Source: Accumulibacter sp. (GTDB lineage: Bacteria; Pseudomonadota; Gammaproteobacteria; Burkholderiales; Rhodocyclaceae). Taken from it: a stretch of DNA of 64,000 nt. Made by a program: the position numbers and the translations under genes. The notes beneath the pieces are model-generated. The model was given only the letters and a program-made list of their open reading frames with translations, was not told the origin of the DNA and did no database searches. Below are positions 9,457 through 17,557 of the stretch, in pieces. Location: contig NZ_JAMTDV010000066.1 in the NCBI RefSeq assembly GCF_023806565.1, forward strand, positions 62,001 through 126,000, written 5' to 3'. Position 1 is the stretch's first letter. The number at the start of each line of letters is the position of its first letter.

Positions 9457-9942
9457 TCAGCGCAGATTGGCGATTTCCTTCTGGATTGCCTCGATATTCC
9501 GCTGATGCAGGGCCACCTTGTCCTTGTACGTTTGCAGACGCTCCTGAACCTTGCCACCACTGATCGCACCTCCCTGCATGCGCTCGCTTGGCAGGACGAT
9601 GGTCTCCTGCTCGGCGAGGTCCTTCTTCGCCTGCTCGGCATTCTTCTGTTCAGCCGCCAGTTCGTTCTCGAGAATTCGTCGGCGATCACCATCGCGCGAC
9701 TTCTGTGTCTGCTCGTCGACTTTCGGAAAACTACCTGGGGTCGGCGTCCGCGTACCCGTGGCTGACGATTTGGAGGATGGAGCGAGGTTTACCGGATCAA
9801 GAACCAGCTTGCGACAACTCTTGGATGGAACATTCGAGTAGGTCACACGTCCGTCGGGATCGGCGCATTTGTAGATATCCTGCGCGTGCACGGGCACCGC
9901 GCTGCACAGTGCGATCGAAAGACACAGGCCAAGAAGTCTCAT
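9457..9942 (-). CDS. DUF4124 domain secreted protein with coiled coil
   Basis: A 161-residue protein of unknown function. It begins with a classical signal peptide (MRLLGLCLSIALCSAVPVHA, cleavage likely after AHA/VHA), followed by the DUF4124 signature QDIYKCADPDGRVTYSNVPS and a paired cysteine (KSCRK). The second half (about residues 85-160) is charged and heptad-like, predicted to form a coiled coil. DUF4124 proteins are periplasmic and common in beta/gammaproteobacteria; a gene of this type often lies between glnA and ntrB in betaproteobacteria. The start at 9942 is chosen because the signal peptide begins there. Confidence 0.82.
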   Translation of the reverse strand: MRLLGLCLSIALCSAVPVHAQDIYKCADPDGRVTYSNVPSKSCRKLVLDPVNLAPSSKSSATGTRTPTPGSFPKVDEQTQKSRDGDRRRILENELAAEQKNAEQAKKDLAEQETIVLPSERMQGGAISGGKVQERLQTYKDKVALHQRNIEAIQKEIANLR

Positions 9943-10057
9943 CGTCGTCGTATTCCCTGGTCGGACGTAGCCCCGCGCAGGGAACCGGCCAACACGGAAT
10001 GCCGGCGCAGGGACGCATCGCAGCAATACTAACGCGTGCACCAGGCGATCGGTAGAC

Positions 10058-10084
10058 AAAAAAAGGACGGGCACGCCCGTCCTC
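10058..10084 (-). terminator. Rho-independent terminator of glnA
   Basis: On the minus strand, immediately after the glnA stop, AGGACGGGC and GCCCGTCCT pair to form an eight- to nine-base GC-rich stem followed by a run of seven T. It should end the glnA transcript before the DUF4124-ntrB-ntrC genes. Confidence 0.9.
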
Positions 10085-10101
10085 TTCGTGCAACCGCTGG
10101 C

Positions 10102-11517
10102 TCAGCAGCTGAAGTACAGGTCGAATTCGACCGGGTGAGTGGTCATGCGAATCCTGTTGACCTCGTCCATCTTCAACTCGATGTACGCGTCGATCCAGTC
10201 ATCGGAAAACACGCCACCGCGAGTCAGGAACTCGCGATCCTTGTCCAGCGCGCCGAGCGCCTCTTCGAGACTGGCGCAAACGGTCGGGATCTTTGCATCC
10301 TCTTCCGGCGGCAGGTCGTAAAGGTTCTTGTCGGCCGGATCGCCCGGATGGATCCGGTTCTGAATGCCATCGAGGCCAGCCATGAGCAGCGCCGAGAAGC
10401 ACAGGTAGGGGTTGGCGATGGGATCCGGGAAGCGCGTTTCGATCCGCCGCGCCTTGTCGGACGCAACGTGCGGCACGCGGATCGAGGCCGAACGATTCTT
10501 TGCCGAGTACGCCAACTTGGTCGGAGCCTCGAAGTGCGGTACCAGTCGCTTGTACGAGTTGGTCCCGGGGTTGGTGATCGCGTTCAGCGCCTTGGCATGC
10601 TTGATGACGCCGCCGATGTAGAACAGCGCCAGCTCCGAAAGACCGGCGTAACCGTTGCCCGCAAACAGGTTCTTGCCATCCTTCCAGATCGACTGATGGA
10701 CGTGCATGCCCGAACCGTTGTCGCCGACGATCGGCTTCGGCATGAAGGTTGCCGTCTTGCCATACTGGTGCGCGACATTGTGCACCACGTACTTGAGAAT
10801 CTGCGTCCAGTCGGCGCGCTTGACGAGCGTGCTGAACAGGGTGCCAATCTCGCACTGACCGGCAGTCGCGACTTCATGGTGGTGCACCTCGACCGGCACC
10901 CCGAGCGACTCAAGCGTCAGCACCATCGCCGAGCGGATGTCGTGCAGGCTGTCGACCGGTGGCACCGGGAAGTAACCGCCCTTGATGCCGGGACGATGGC
11001 CGCTGCCGCCCTCGCCTTCCGCCTTTTCGCCGCTCGTCCAGGCGGCTTCCTGCGAGAAGATTTTCAGAGTGCAACCCGACATGTCGACACTCCACGACAC
11101 CGAGTCGAAAATGAAGAATTCGGGCTCGGGGCCGAAGTATGCGGTATCCCCGATGCCGCTGGATTTGAGATAGGCTTCGGCTCGCTTCGAAATCGAGCGC
11201 GGATCCCGGTCGTAGCCGCGTCCGTCGGCCGGATCGACAACGTCGCAGGTGAGAACCACCGTGGTTTCATCGAAGAACGGGTCGACGTACGCCGTGTTCG
11301 GATCGGGCATCAACAGCATGTCCGATGCCTGGATTCCCTTCCAGCCGGAAATGGACGAGCCATCGAAAGCATGACCGTTCTCGAATTTTTCTTCGCCAAA
11401 AGCGCTGACCGGCACGGTGACGTGCTGCTCCTTGCCACGGGTGTCAGTGAAGCGGAAGTCCACAAACTTCGCCTCGTTTTCCTTGACCATGTTGATTACG
11501 TCTTGCGGACTTGCCAT
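10102..11517 (-). CDS. glnA: glutamine synthetase type I
   Basis: Makes glutamine from glutamate, ammonia and ATP; the entry point of ammonium assimilation. At 471 residues it has the family length, with the signature [12 protein letters not shown], the ATP site region [16 protein letters not shown], and NLYDLPPEE around Tyr400, the adenylylation site of GSI-beta enzymes. The enzyme is therefore likely controlled by adenylyltransferase GlnE. The start at 11517 has a strong AGGAGG eight bases upstream. Transcription is predicted from a sigma-54 promoter with two NtrC sites upstream, and ends at a hairpin terminator just downstream. Confidence 0.97.
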   Translation of the reverse strand: MASPQDVINMVKENEAKFVDFRFTDTRGKEQHVTVPVSAFGEEKFENGHAFDGSSISGWKGIQASDMLLMPDPNTAYVDPFFDETTVVLTCDVVDPADGRGYDRDPRSISKRAEAYLKSSGIGDTAYFGPEPEFFIFDSVSWSVDMSGCTLKIFSQEAAWTSGEKAEGEGGSGHRPGIKGGYFPVPPVDSLHDIRSAMVLTLESLGVPVEVHHHEVATAGQCEIGTLFSTLVKRADWTQILKYVVHNVAHQYGKTATFMPKPIVGDNGSGMHVHQSIWKDGKNLFAGNGYAGLSELALFYIGGVIKHAKALNAITNPGTNSYKRLVPHFEAPTKLAYSAKNRSASIRVPHVASDKARRIETRFPDPIANPYLCFSALLMAGLDGIQNRIHPGDPADKNLYDLPPEEDAKIPTVCASLEEALGALDKDREFLTRGGVFSDDWIDAYIELKMDEVNRIRMTTHPVEFDLYFSC

Positions 11518-11583
11518 TACAGAGCCTCCTGAACAGGGGCCGGTGCGACCGGCGACAGTAGAAAATAGGTGCGCGGGGCTACT

Positions 11584-11599
11584 AGCAGAAAATGTGCCA
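11584..11599 (-). promoter_or_regulatory. sigma-54 promoter of glnA
   Basis: The minus strand reads TGGCACATTTTCTGCT. GG and GC lie exactly 12 bases apart, as in the consensus TGGCAC-N5-TTGCW, with one mismatch. The predicted transcription start is near 11573, about 55 bases before the glnA ATG. Confidence 0.88.
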
Positions 11600-11663
11600 G
11601 TCGATGCCCTGCTGGATTTTCATTGTGCCACAAGGGGCGAGTGCATTCTTGAGCTTTTTTCTT

Positions 11664-11680
11664 TGCACCGCGTCGGTGCA
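11664..11680 (-). promoter_or_regulatory. NtrC enhancer site 1 of glnA
   Basis: A perfect match to the NtrC dyad TGCACC-N5-GGTGCA, centred about 100 bp upstream of the predicted sigma-54 start. The site is palindromic; strand is given for the gene it serves. Confidence 0.9.
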
Positions 11681-11694
11681 CACCTCGCGCCATA

Positions 11695-11711
11695 CGCACC
11701 AACATGGTGCT
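11695..11711 (-). promoter_or_regulatory. NtrC enhancer site 2 of glnA
   Basis: Reads GCACC-N5-GGTGC, a perfect core dyad. Its centre is 31 bp (three helical turns) from site 1, so the two NtrC dimers would sit on the same face of the helix. Confidence 0.87.
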
Positions 11712-11901
11712 CACCGCCAAAACGGCCCCGCAGCTGCCATCATTCAGCCGCGCGCCGACAGCAGTTCCACGGGAGAGGCTCGATTCCTCGCAAAGATGAG
11801 GGGCGAGCTCTTGCGCCGGGAATCCTCGCGTGGGGAACCTGGCAACTGATTTATACTCGCAGCTTGGCAACGATCGTTTCAGCGGCCGACAGGCAAAGAC
11901 T

Positions 11902-12351
11902 ATGGGAAAATTGACCGATTTGCTGCAGCTCGCGCGGGAGCGCGGGCGCGAACTCGGGCTCCCCTACACCGGGGCGCTCACACCGCAGGAAGCATACCAG
12001 GTATGGCAACTGGCACCCGGTGCCAAGCTGGTGGACGTCCGCACACGCGCCGAATGGGACTGGGTGGGGCGAATCCCCGGCGCTATCGAGATCGAGTGGC
12101 AGAGCTATCCGGAAAACCGCCCGAATAATCATTTCCTGCCGCAACTCAAGCAGCAGGTCGATCCCGAAGCGCTCCTGATGTTTCTCTGTCGCAGCGGCGC
12201 GCGTTCGCACAATGCGGCAGCGCTGGTCAGCCGGGAAACCGGGCGCGAGTGTTACAACGTGCTCGAAGGATTCGAGGGCGACAAGGACGCCAGCGGCCAG
12301 CGCGGCAAGGTCGGCGGCTGGCGCCATGCCGGCCTGCCCTGGCATAACTGA
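11902..12351 (+). CDS. rhodanese-like sulfurtransferase
   Basis: A single-domain rhodanese of 149 residues. The active-site loop reads CRSGARS, with the catalytic cysteine at its start, and LVDVRTRAEWDWVGRIPGA is the conserved CH2A-type segment. Such proteins move sulfane sulfur between donors and acceptors; the partner is unknown. The ATG at 11902 is chosen because the conserved helix starts there; an upstream in-frame start at 11830 adds 24 residues that look non-coding. nadA starts 58 bp downstream in the same direction. As NadA carries an iron-sulfur cluster, a supporting role in sulfur supply is conceivable but is only inference. Confidence 0.85.
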   Translation: MGKLTDLLQLARERGRELGLPYTGALTPQEAYQVWQLAPGAKLVDVRTRAEWDWVGRIPGAIEIEWQSYPENRPNNHFLPQLKQQVDPEALLMFLCRSGARSHNAAALVSRETGRECYNVLEGFEGDKDASGQRGKVGGWRHAGLPWHN

Positions 12352-12409
12352 AACTTTTCGTTATCAGCGGGGTCTTCTTGACCCCAGACAGCGCTTCGAG
12401 CAGGAATCC

Positions 12410-13507
12410 ATGCAAACCGCCAACATCAGCTTCGACCGATTCAACCAGTTGCAGGACGATGCCTGCCACCAGCGCATTCGTGACGCCCGCGCACGACTCG
12501 GCAAGGAAGCCGTGCTCCTCTGCCACCATTACCAGCGCGCCGACGTTTATCAATACGCCGACCTCACCGGCGACTCGCTGAAACTTTCCCGTCTCGCCGC
12601 GCAGACGGATTCGCGCTACATCGTTTTCTGCGGCGTGCATTTCATGGCCGAAGTCGCCGACATCCTCTCGAAGCCCGAGCAGATTGCCATCCTGCCCGAT
12701 CTGGCGGCTGGCTGCTCGATGGCCGACATGGCCAATCTCGCCAAGGTCGAACGCTGCTGGCGCGAACTGGGCGAGGTGCTCGAAGTCGATGAGCAAGTGA
12801 CGCCGGTGACCTACATCAATTCGGCAGCCGATCTCAAGGCTTTCTGCGGAGCGCACGGCGGCATCGTGTGCACCTCGTCGAACGCCGGCACGATCGCAGC
12901 GTGGGCCTTCGCACGCCGCGAGAAAATTCTCTTCTTTCCCGACCAGCACCTCGGACGCTGGACCGGCGCGCAGATGGGTATCCCGCTCGACGAGATGATG
13001 GTCTGGGACCCCGATCTCGAAATGGGCGGCCTGAGCGCCGAAGAAATCCGGCGCGCCAGGCTGTTGCTCTGGAAAGGACATTGCTCGGTACATCAGATGT
13101 TCCAGCCGGCGCACATCCTGCGATTCCGCAATCAATATCCGGACGGGCTGGTGATCGCGCACCCGGAGTGCAGCTTCGAGGTCTGTCGACAGTCGGATTT
13201 TGTCGGATCGACCGAACACATCGTGCGCACGATCAAGGACGCAAGCCCGAACACGCGCTGGCTGGTCGGCACCGAACTCAATCTGGTCAACCGCCTCGCC
13301 GAGGAAGTCCGGGGCCAGGGCAAGATCGTCCAGTTCATGGCGCCTACCGTGTGCATGTGCTCGACGATGCAGCGCATCGACCCGCAACACCTGGCGTGGA
13401 CGCTGGAGAATCTGGCCGAAGGCGAGGTCGTCAACCGGATCACGGTTCCGGAGCACGAAAAGGACCTCGCCAGGCTTGCGCTCGAACGCATGCTTTCCGT
13501 GTCCTGA
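12410..13507 (+). CDS. nadA: quinolinate synthase A
   Basis: Condenses iminoaspartate with dihydroxyacetone phosphate to quinolinate in de novo NAD synthesis, using a 4Fe-4S cluster. The 365-residue protein begins MQTANISFDRFNQLQDD and contains VLLCHHYQRADVY, VFCGVHFMAEVA, TSSNAGTI, FFPDQHLGR, HPECSFEVC and APTVCMCSTM, with the three cluster cysteines spread over the three pseudo-repeats as in bacterial NadA of the long type. The start at 12410 matches the family length. It is followed 19 bp later by the Spx-like gene. nadB and nadC are not in the window. Confidence 0.95.
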   Translation: MQTANISFDRFNQLQDDACHQRIRDARARLGKEAVLLCHHYQRADVYQYADLTGDSLKLSRLAAQTDSRYIVFCGVHFMAEVADILSKPEQIAILPDLAAGCSMADMANLAKVERCWRELGEVLEVDEQVTPVTYINSAADLKAFCGAHGGIVCTSSNAGTIAAWAFARREKILFFPDQHLGRWTGAQMGIPLDEMMVWDPDLEMGGLSAEEIRRARLLLWKGHCSVHQMFQPAHILRFRNQYPDGLVIAHPECSFEVCRQSDFVGSTEHIVRTIKDASPNTRWLVGTELNLVNRLAEEVRGQGKIVQFMAPTVCMCSTMQRIDPQHLAWTLENLAEGEVVNRITVPEHEKDLARLALERMLSVS

Positions 13508-13526
13508 CGCATTCCCATTGAACGGC

Positions 13527-13892
13527 ATGCAGCGCCGCTGTCGCATCTATGGAATCCGCAACTGCGACAGGATGAAGAAGGCTTTCGCCTGGCTGGCCGA
13601 GCACGGTGTCGCCTACGACTTCACCGATTATCAGCGAGCCGGCGTTAGCGACGATCTGCTGTTCGACTGGAACCGACGCATCGGCTGGCGGCTCCTGCTC
13701 AACACCCGCGGCACGACCTGGAAACGGCTCGGCGAGGAAGAGCGTGCCGAAATGGACGAAACCAGGGCGCTGACCCTGATGGCCCGTCACCCCAGCCTGA
13801 TCAGGCGGCCGCTGCTCGATACCGGCAACGCACTGCTGATCGGTTTCGATGCCGCACGTTATGCGACCGAATTTGCCGGAGCAGGCGAATGA
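13527..13892 (+). CDS. ArsC/Spx-family (YffB-like) reductase-fold protein
   Basis: A 121-residue thioredoxin-fold protein of the ArsC/Spx family. The N-terminal motif YGIRNCDRMKKAFAWL has only one cysteine where arsenate reductases have CxxC-like spacing, which is the YffB/Spx-like pattern, and RRPLL near residue 90 corresponds to the conserved RP.. substrate region. True arsenate reduction is therefore unlikely; these proteins are usually annotated as uncharacterised glutathione-linked reductases. It overlaps the next gene (Hsp33) by four bases, so the two redox-related proteins are translationally coupled. Confidence 0.82.
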   Translation: MQRRCRIYGIRNCDRMKKAFAWLAEHGVAYDFTDYQRAGVSDDLLFDWNRRIGWRLLLNTRGTTWKRLGEEERAEMDETRALTLMARHPSLIRRPLLDTGNALLIGFDAARYATEFAGAGE

Positions 13893-14758
13893 GCGACGAC
13901 TGCGTGTGCCGCTTCCTGTTCGACGACCTCGACATCCGGGGCGCTTTCGTCCGGCTCGGGCCGGTGTGGCGAGAGATGGTCGAGCGCCGTGATTACCCGC
14001 TGCCGGCGCTCCGCCTCCTCGGAGAAATGAGTGCCACCACCGTGCTCCTCGGCGACGAGCTCAAGCAGCCCGGCCGACTGACCATCCAGTTGCGCGGCAA
14101 CGGCCCGATCTCGCTGCTCGTCATCGACTGCAACGAACAATTGCAGTTGCGCGGTATGGCCCGTTGCGCTGGGCAAGCACCAGGCGACTCGGTTCCGGAC
14201 CTTCTCGGCGACGGGCAACTGCTCCTTTCACTCGACGTACCTGCGCAGCGGGAACCCTATCAAAGCATCGTGCCGCTCGCAGGCAAGAGCATCGGCGAGG
14301 TGTTCGAGAACTATTTGCGACAGTCGGATCAACTTCCGGCACGTTTTTTTCTCGCCGCTTCACGTGCCGCTGCCGCCGGGCTGTTTCTGCAGAAGCTCCC
14401 CACCGCCGAACAGCGCGACGCGGACGGCTGGACGCGCATCGAAGCATTGGCTGCGACCGCGAAAGACACCGAACTCCTTTCGCTGGCGAGCGAAGAACTC
14501 CTCCAGCGCCTGTTCCCCGAAGAAACCGTTCGTCTGTTCGCCGCCCGACCGGTGGCTTACCACTGCCCCGAGGATTGGGAAAAGGTGCGAGCGCTGCTGC
14601 GCTCGCTCGGTCCCACCGAAGTCTACGCGGCCCTGCACGAATACGGGGAAGTACTCGTCAAGGACGATATTTGCAATCGCGAGTACCGTTTCGACGCGCC
14701 GGCGATCGAGGAACTCTTCCGCAATTCGCCGGCAGCGCCGCCCCCGACGCTGCATTGA
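13889..14758 (+). CDS. hslO: Hsp33 chaperonin with an altered zinc-cysteine switch
   Basis: Redox-regulated holding chaperone of the Hsp33 family, 289 residues. The body is typical: LLGEMSATTVLLGDELK, GRLTIQLRGNGPISLLVIDC, a SIGEVFENYLRQSDQLP segment and a C-terminal helix-strand tail. In family members four cysteines (CxC ... CxxC) bind zinc and form the oxidation switch. Here the aligned positions read C226-P-E228 and D259-D-I-C262, so only two of four cysteines remain, with Glu and Asp in the other places. Either the metal site is rebuilt with acidic ligands or the protein is no longer switched in the canonical way. The surrounding sequence is intact, so this is not a frameshift artefact. 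Confidence 0.88.
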   Translation: MSDDCVCRFLFDDLDIRGAFVRLGPVWREMVERRDYPLPALRLLGEMSATTVLLGDELKQPGRLTIQLRGNGPISLLVIDCNEQLQLRGMARCAGQAPGDSVPDLLGDGQLLLSLDVPAQREPYQSIVPLAGKSIGEVFENYLRQSDQLPARFFLAASRAAAAGLFLQKLPTAEQRDADGWTRIEALAATAKDTELLSLASEELLQRLFPEETVRLFAARPVAYHCPEDWEKVRALLRSLGPTEVYAALHEYGEVLVKDDICNREYRFDAPAIEELFRNSPAAPPPTLH

Positions 14759-14776
14759 AGGCACGCGCACGACCGT

Positions 14777-16207
14777 TCACAGCACCTTGCCGGGGTTCAT
14801 CAAGCCCTTTGGATCGAGGGTGCGCTTGATCGCCCGCATCAGATCGAGCTCGACCGGGCTCTTGTAGCGCAGCAATTCGCCGCGCTTCAACTGACCGATG
14901 CCGTGTTCGGCACTGATGCTGCCGCCCAGTTCATGTACCAGGTCATGCACGACGCGATTGACTTCGCCTTGCGCGGCGAGGAAGGCTGCGTTTTCGCCGG
15001 CGAGGGACTTCGACTGGTTGTAGTGCAGGTTGCCGTCGCCGATGTGCCCAAAAGTGACGATGCGAATCCCGGGGAAGGCGAGCGACAGCGCCCGGTCGGC
15101 GCGCTGGACAAACTCGGGAATGCGCGAAATCGGCAGGGAAACGTCGTGCTTGATGCTCACGCCTTCCCTCTTCTGTGCCTCGCCGATGTTCTCGCGCAAT
15201 GCCCACAGTCGCCTCGCCTGTTCGCCGCTCTGCGCCAGTACCGCGTCGCCGATCGTGGTGCCGCGGTCGAGCGCCTCGGCCAGGAAGGAGGCGAGTGCTT
15301 CGCGCAGCGCCGCATCGTCGCCACCCGTGGAGAGTTCGATCAGCAGATGCCAGGGGCTCGCCGACAGCATCGGATGCGGTCCCGGAACGTGCTTGCGGAC
15401 CAGCGCCAGCGCCTGCTCCGACACCAGTTCGCAGGCGGTCAGCGAGGAGCCGAAAGACGCCTGCAGTTCGCCCAGCAGATGCACGGCCTGCGCCGGCGAA
15501 GCGAGCGCCAGCCAGGCGGTCGCCACTGCCTGCGGCAGGGGATAGAGTTTCAGCACCGCCGCCGTGATGATGCCGAGTGTTCCCTCGGCGCCGATGAACA
15601 GGTGCTTGAGATCGTAGCCAGTGTTGTCCTTGCGCAGGCCGCGCAGGCCGTCCCAGATCTCGCCGTTCGGCAGGACCACTTCAAGCCCGAGCGTAAGTTC
15701 GCGCGAGTTGCCGTAGCGCAGCACCTGCACGCCGCCGGCGTTGGTCGACAGATTGCCACCGATCTGGCAGCTTCCTTCGGCCGCCAACGACAGGGGAAAC
15801 AGCCTGCCCGCCTTCGCCGCCTCCTCCTGCAGCGTCTGCAGGACACATCCCGCCTCGACCGTGATCGTGTTGTTGGCGGCATCGACCGCCCGCACACGGC
15901 TGAGCCGGGAGAGGCTGATCACCACCGAGTTGCCGTCGGGCGCCGGCGTCGCCGCGCCGCACAGGCTGGTATTGCCACCCTGCGGGACGATCGCCACACC
16001 CGCCTCGACACAGGCGCGAACCGCTGCCGCCACCTCGGCCGTGTTCGCCGGCCGGACGACACACAGCGCGGCACCGTGATAGCGGCCGCGCCAGTCGGTG
16101 AGACAGGCCGCCATGCTGTCGGCCTCGGTCGACACGTGGTCCGCACCGAGCAAGTTGCTGAGGGTTGCGATCAAGTCATGCACGGCGCCCCCCGTTCGGA
16201 CGATCAT
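14777..16207 (-). CDS. FAD-linked D-2-hydroxyacid dehydrogenase (GlcD/D2HGDH type)
   Basis: A flavoprotein oxidoreductase of the VAO/PCMH family, 476 residues. The FAD-binding half contains VPQGGNTSLCGAA and AEGSCQIGGNLSTNAGG; the substrate half contains FGHIGDGNLHYN, with metal-ligand histidines, and SAEHGIGQLKR near the C-terminus. This combination fits D-2-hydroxyglutarate or D-lactate dehydrogenases and the GlcD subunit of glycolate oxidase. No glcE/glcF genes are adjacent, so it probably acts alone and passes electrons to an ETF or quinone; the substrate cannot be decided from sequence. It converges on hslO with only 18 bp between stops. Confidence 0.88.
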   Translation of the reverse strand: MIVRTGGAVHDLIATLSNLLGADHVSTEADSMAACLTDWRGRYHGAALCVVRPANTAEVAAAVRACVEAGVAIVPQGGNTSLCGAATPAPDGNSVVISLSRLSRVRAVDAANNTITVEAGCVLQTLQEEAAKAGRLFPLSLAAEGSCQIGGNLSTNAGGVQVLRYGNSRELTLGLEVVLPNGEIWDGLRGLRKDNTGYDLKHLFIGAEGTLGIITAAVLKLYPLPQAVATAWLALASPAQAVHLLGELQASFGSSLTACELVSEQALALVRKHVPGPHPMLSASPWHLLIELSTGGDDAALREALASFLAEALDRGTTIGDAVLAQSGEQARRLWALRENIGEAQKREGVSIKHDVSLPISRIPEFVQRADRALSLAFPGIRIVTFGHIGDGNLHYNQSKSLAGENAAFLAAQGEVNRVVHDLVHELGGSISAEHGIGQLKRGELLRYKSPVELDLMRAIKRTLDPKGLMNPGKVL

Positions 16208-16250
16208 TCAGCGGCCTCCATGCCGGTCCGAGCTGCCGGAGGCAACAACG

Positions 16251-16272
16251 AAAAACCCCGCCGCAGCGGAGT
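16251..16272 (-). terminator. Rho-independent terminator of the PEP-CTERM gene
   Basis: The minus strand has ACTCCGC-TGCG-GCGGGGT (seven pairs, one G-T) followed by five T, shortly after the stop at 16293. Confidence 0.8.
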
Positions 16273-16292
16273 TTGCGCGAGTGCCGGGATAC

Positions 16293-16884
16293 TTACGCCT
16301 GTTTGCGACGGCCAAAGCCGAGACCGGCAAGGCCGAGACCCAACAGCGCCAGCGTCGCCGGTTCGGGAACATCCGACTGGATTTGCAGATCGAGGATGTT
16401 TGCCCCGGTCTGGCTCAACAGGTGGCAGGTCTGCACCTGTCCGGTCTCGACCTCGTTGCAAACCACGTTTCCGGCAGGAGCAACCAAGGGTACAGCGTCG
16501 TCGTCCGAGGCAAAATTGATCTGAATGAACTGCACCCAATCCGGTCCCGCGGGGCCACCTGTACCCTGCGGCGTGGACACCATCAGATAGTCGCTGAGGC
16601 CACCGCCGGGTTCCTGCAGCAGGAACAGGCTGGGACTGCCGGATATGTTGAGCACTCCCTGGCCACCCGGGATGTGCAGGATGCCACTGAAAGAGGCCGT
16701 TTCCGGGCCAACCACCACGCCGCCCGGGCCAACATCGAGGCCAGCGGAGATGACCACCGTCGGGTTGCCCTTGGTCAGATCGCTGATGAAAATGCTCGGA
16801 ACCGCGACGGCAGCGCTCGAAAACGAAAGGGCTAGAGTGACACCGGCCGCAGCCAGGAATTTGTTGAGCTGGAACCTTGGGCAT
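16293..16884 (-). pseudogene. PEP-CTERM sorted secreted protein, single-base frameshift after the start
   Basis: The C-terminus VPEPATLALLGLGLAGLGFG followed by RRKQA is a classical PEP-CTERM sorting tail: VPEP motif, hydrophobic segment, basic end. It directs export and processing by exosortase. Ahead of it lie about 125 residues with no recognised domain. The N-terminus is a signal peptide (FQLNKFLAAAGVTLALSFSS, then AAVAVPS), but this lies in a frame with no ATG, GTG or TTG. Directly upstream an ATG at 16884 with a strong GGAGGAG site is off by one base; removing one base from GCCCAAGGTTCC joins them cleanly. The gene is therefore either genuinely frameshifted or carries a sequencing error. 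If intact it would encode about 196 residues. A sigma-54 promoter lies upstream and a terminator downstream, which favours an expressed gene. Confidence 0.8.
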
Positions 16885-16960
16885 CTCCTCCGAAAAAAGC
16901 ACAGACGGGCAATGGGTTATCCGTATTTCTTGAGATACTTTGGGATCTCGCGTCTAGTGA

Positions 16961-16976
16961 AGCATATTCCGTGCCC
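16961..16976 (-). promoter_or_regulatory. sigma-54 promoter of the PEP-CTERM gene
   Basis: The minus strand reads GGGCACGGAATATGCT, matching TGGCACG-N4-TTGCT at 9 of the 11 specified positions, both mismatches outside the GG and GC core, with those elements 12 bases apart. The predicted start is near 16949, 65 bases before the ATG at 16884. PEP-CTERM loci are commonly linked to the sigma-54 PrsK/PrsR system, which fits. Confidence 0.72.
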
Positions 16977-17059
16977 GAAGCGAAATCCCGTTGCGCAGCA
17001 AGCCCCTGGCATGCATCCGGGCATTTTCCATAAGTAATTGATTGATATAAGAACAATTC

Positions 17060-17076
17060 CCATGTGCAATACATGG
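17060..17076 (-). promoter_or_regulatory. inverted repeat, possible activator site for the PEP-CTERM promoter
   Basis: CCATGT-GCAAT-ACATGG is a perfect 6-base inverted repeat with a 5-base spacer in an AT-rich stretch. It is centred about 119 bp upstream of the predicted sigma-54 start, the usual distance for an enhancer-binding protein. Assignment to a particular regulator is inference. Confidence 0.45.
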
Positions 17077-17464
17077 TGTCGCAATGAAATCAATTGCTTA
17101 CAAACGGTCACCTGTCCTCGCCCAACGGTCTGCCGTAAACCCTTGGGTTTCTTCTCCTGACCGCGAGTGTAAGATTTTCCGACGGTGAACGGCGCGAAAC
17201 GGGGTCGGGGAAACGGCCGGCTGCTTCGCAGTGGCTGCCCCTCGGCGAACTGCGCGCGGCAACCCCACGCAGGCACAGCGGATACCCACGCCGGCCATCC
17301 TGCACTCGAACCTGGCGCATGCGCACTTCTCATCCAGCCAAGGCGAGCAGGGAAGGCGCCTTTCTTTACCGGAATTTGACTGCTGACGTCCAGGATTTTT
17401 TCAGGATATTGACACTCGCCAGCCTACCATGTGTGTTGTGCGAACACTTTGCATGGAGGCAAAC

Positions 17465-17557
17465 ATGGATTTCTTCTATCTGGCGGGACTCGTCCTGCTC
17501 TTCTTTTCGATCGCCGGACTCGCCGTCGGCTGCGCCCGGCTGGGAGGTACGAAATGA
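17465..17557 (+). CDS. 30-residue membrane peptide upstream of kdpF
   Basis: A small gene with a strong GGAGG site six bases before its ATG. The product [20 protein letters not shown] then [10 protein letters not shown] is one membrane helix with a short basic tail. Its stop overlaps the kdpF start by four bases (ATGA), so it is translated as part of the kdp operon. Similar short single-helix reading frames occur at the head of kdp operons in other proteobacteria, to my recollection without a fixed name. A KdpF-like stabilising role for the Kdp complex is inference. Confidence 0.72.
   Translation: MDFFYLAGLVLLFFSIAGLAVGCARLGGTK

Larger units (their letters stand above)
11518..11901. other. 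glnA-rhodanese divergent intergenic region
   Basis: The 384 bp hold the glnA leader, its sigma-54 promoter and two NtrC sites (annotated separately). The remainder, next to the plus-strand rhodanese gene, shows no convincing sigma-70 promoter that I can place, and no further gene. Confidence 0.6.
16885..17464. other. divergent regulatory region between the PEP-CTERM gene and kdp
   Basis: A 580-bp gap between divergent transcription units. It carries the sigma-54 promoter and inverted repeat described separately on the PEP-CTERM side. The kdp promoter should lie in its right half: a TTGACA hexamer is present at 17409-17414, but no good -10 sequence follows at the proper distance, and I cannot place a KdpE box with confidence. 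No further gene is visible. Confidence 0.5.

Noticed and set aside
17409-17437. TTGACA as a sigma-70 promoter of kdp
   Set aside because: No acceptable -10 hexamer at 16-18 bp; left only as a note in the intergenic entry.
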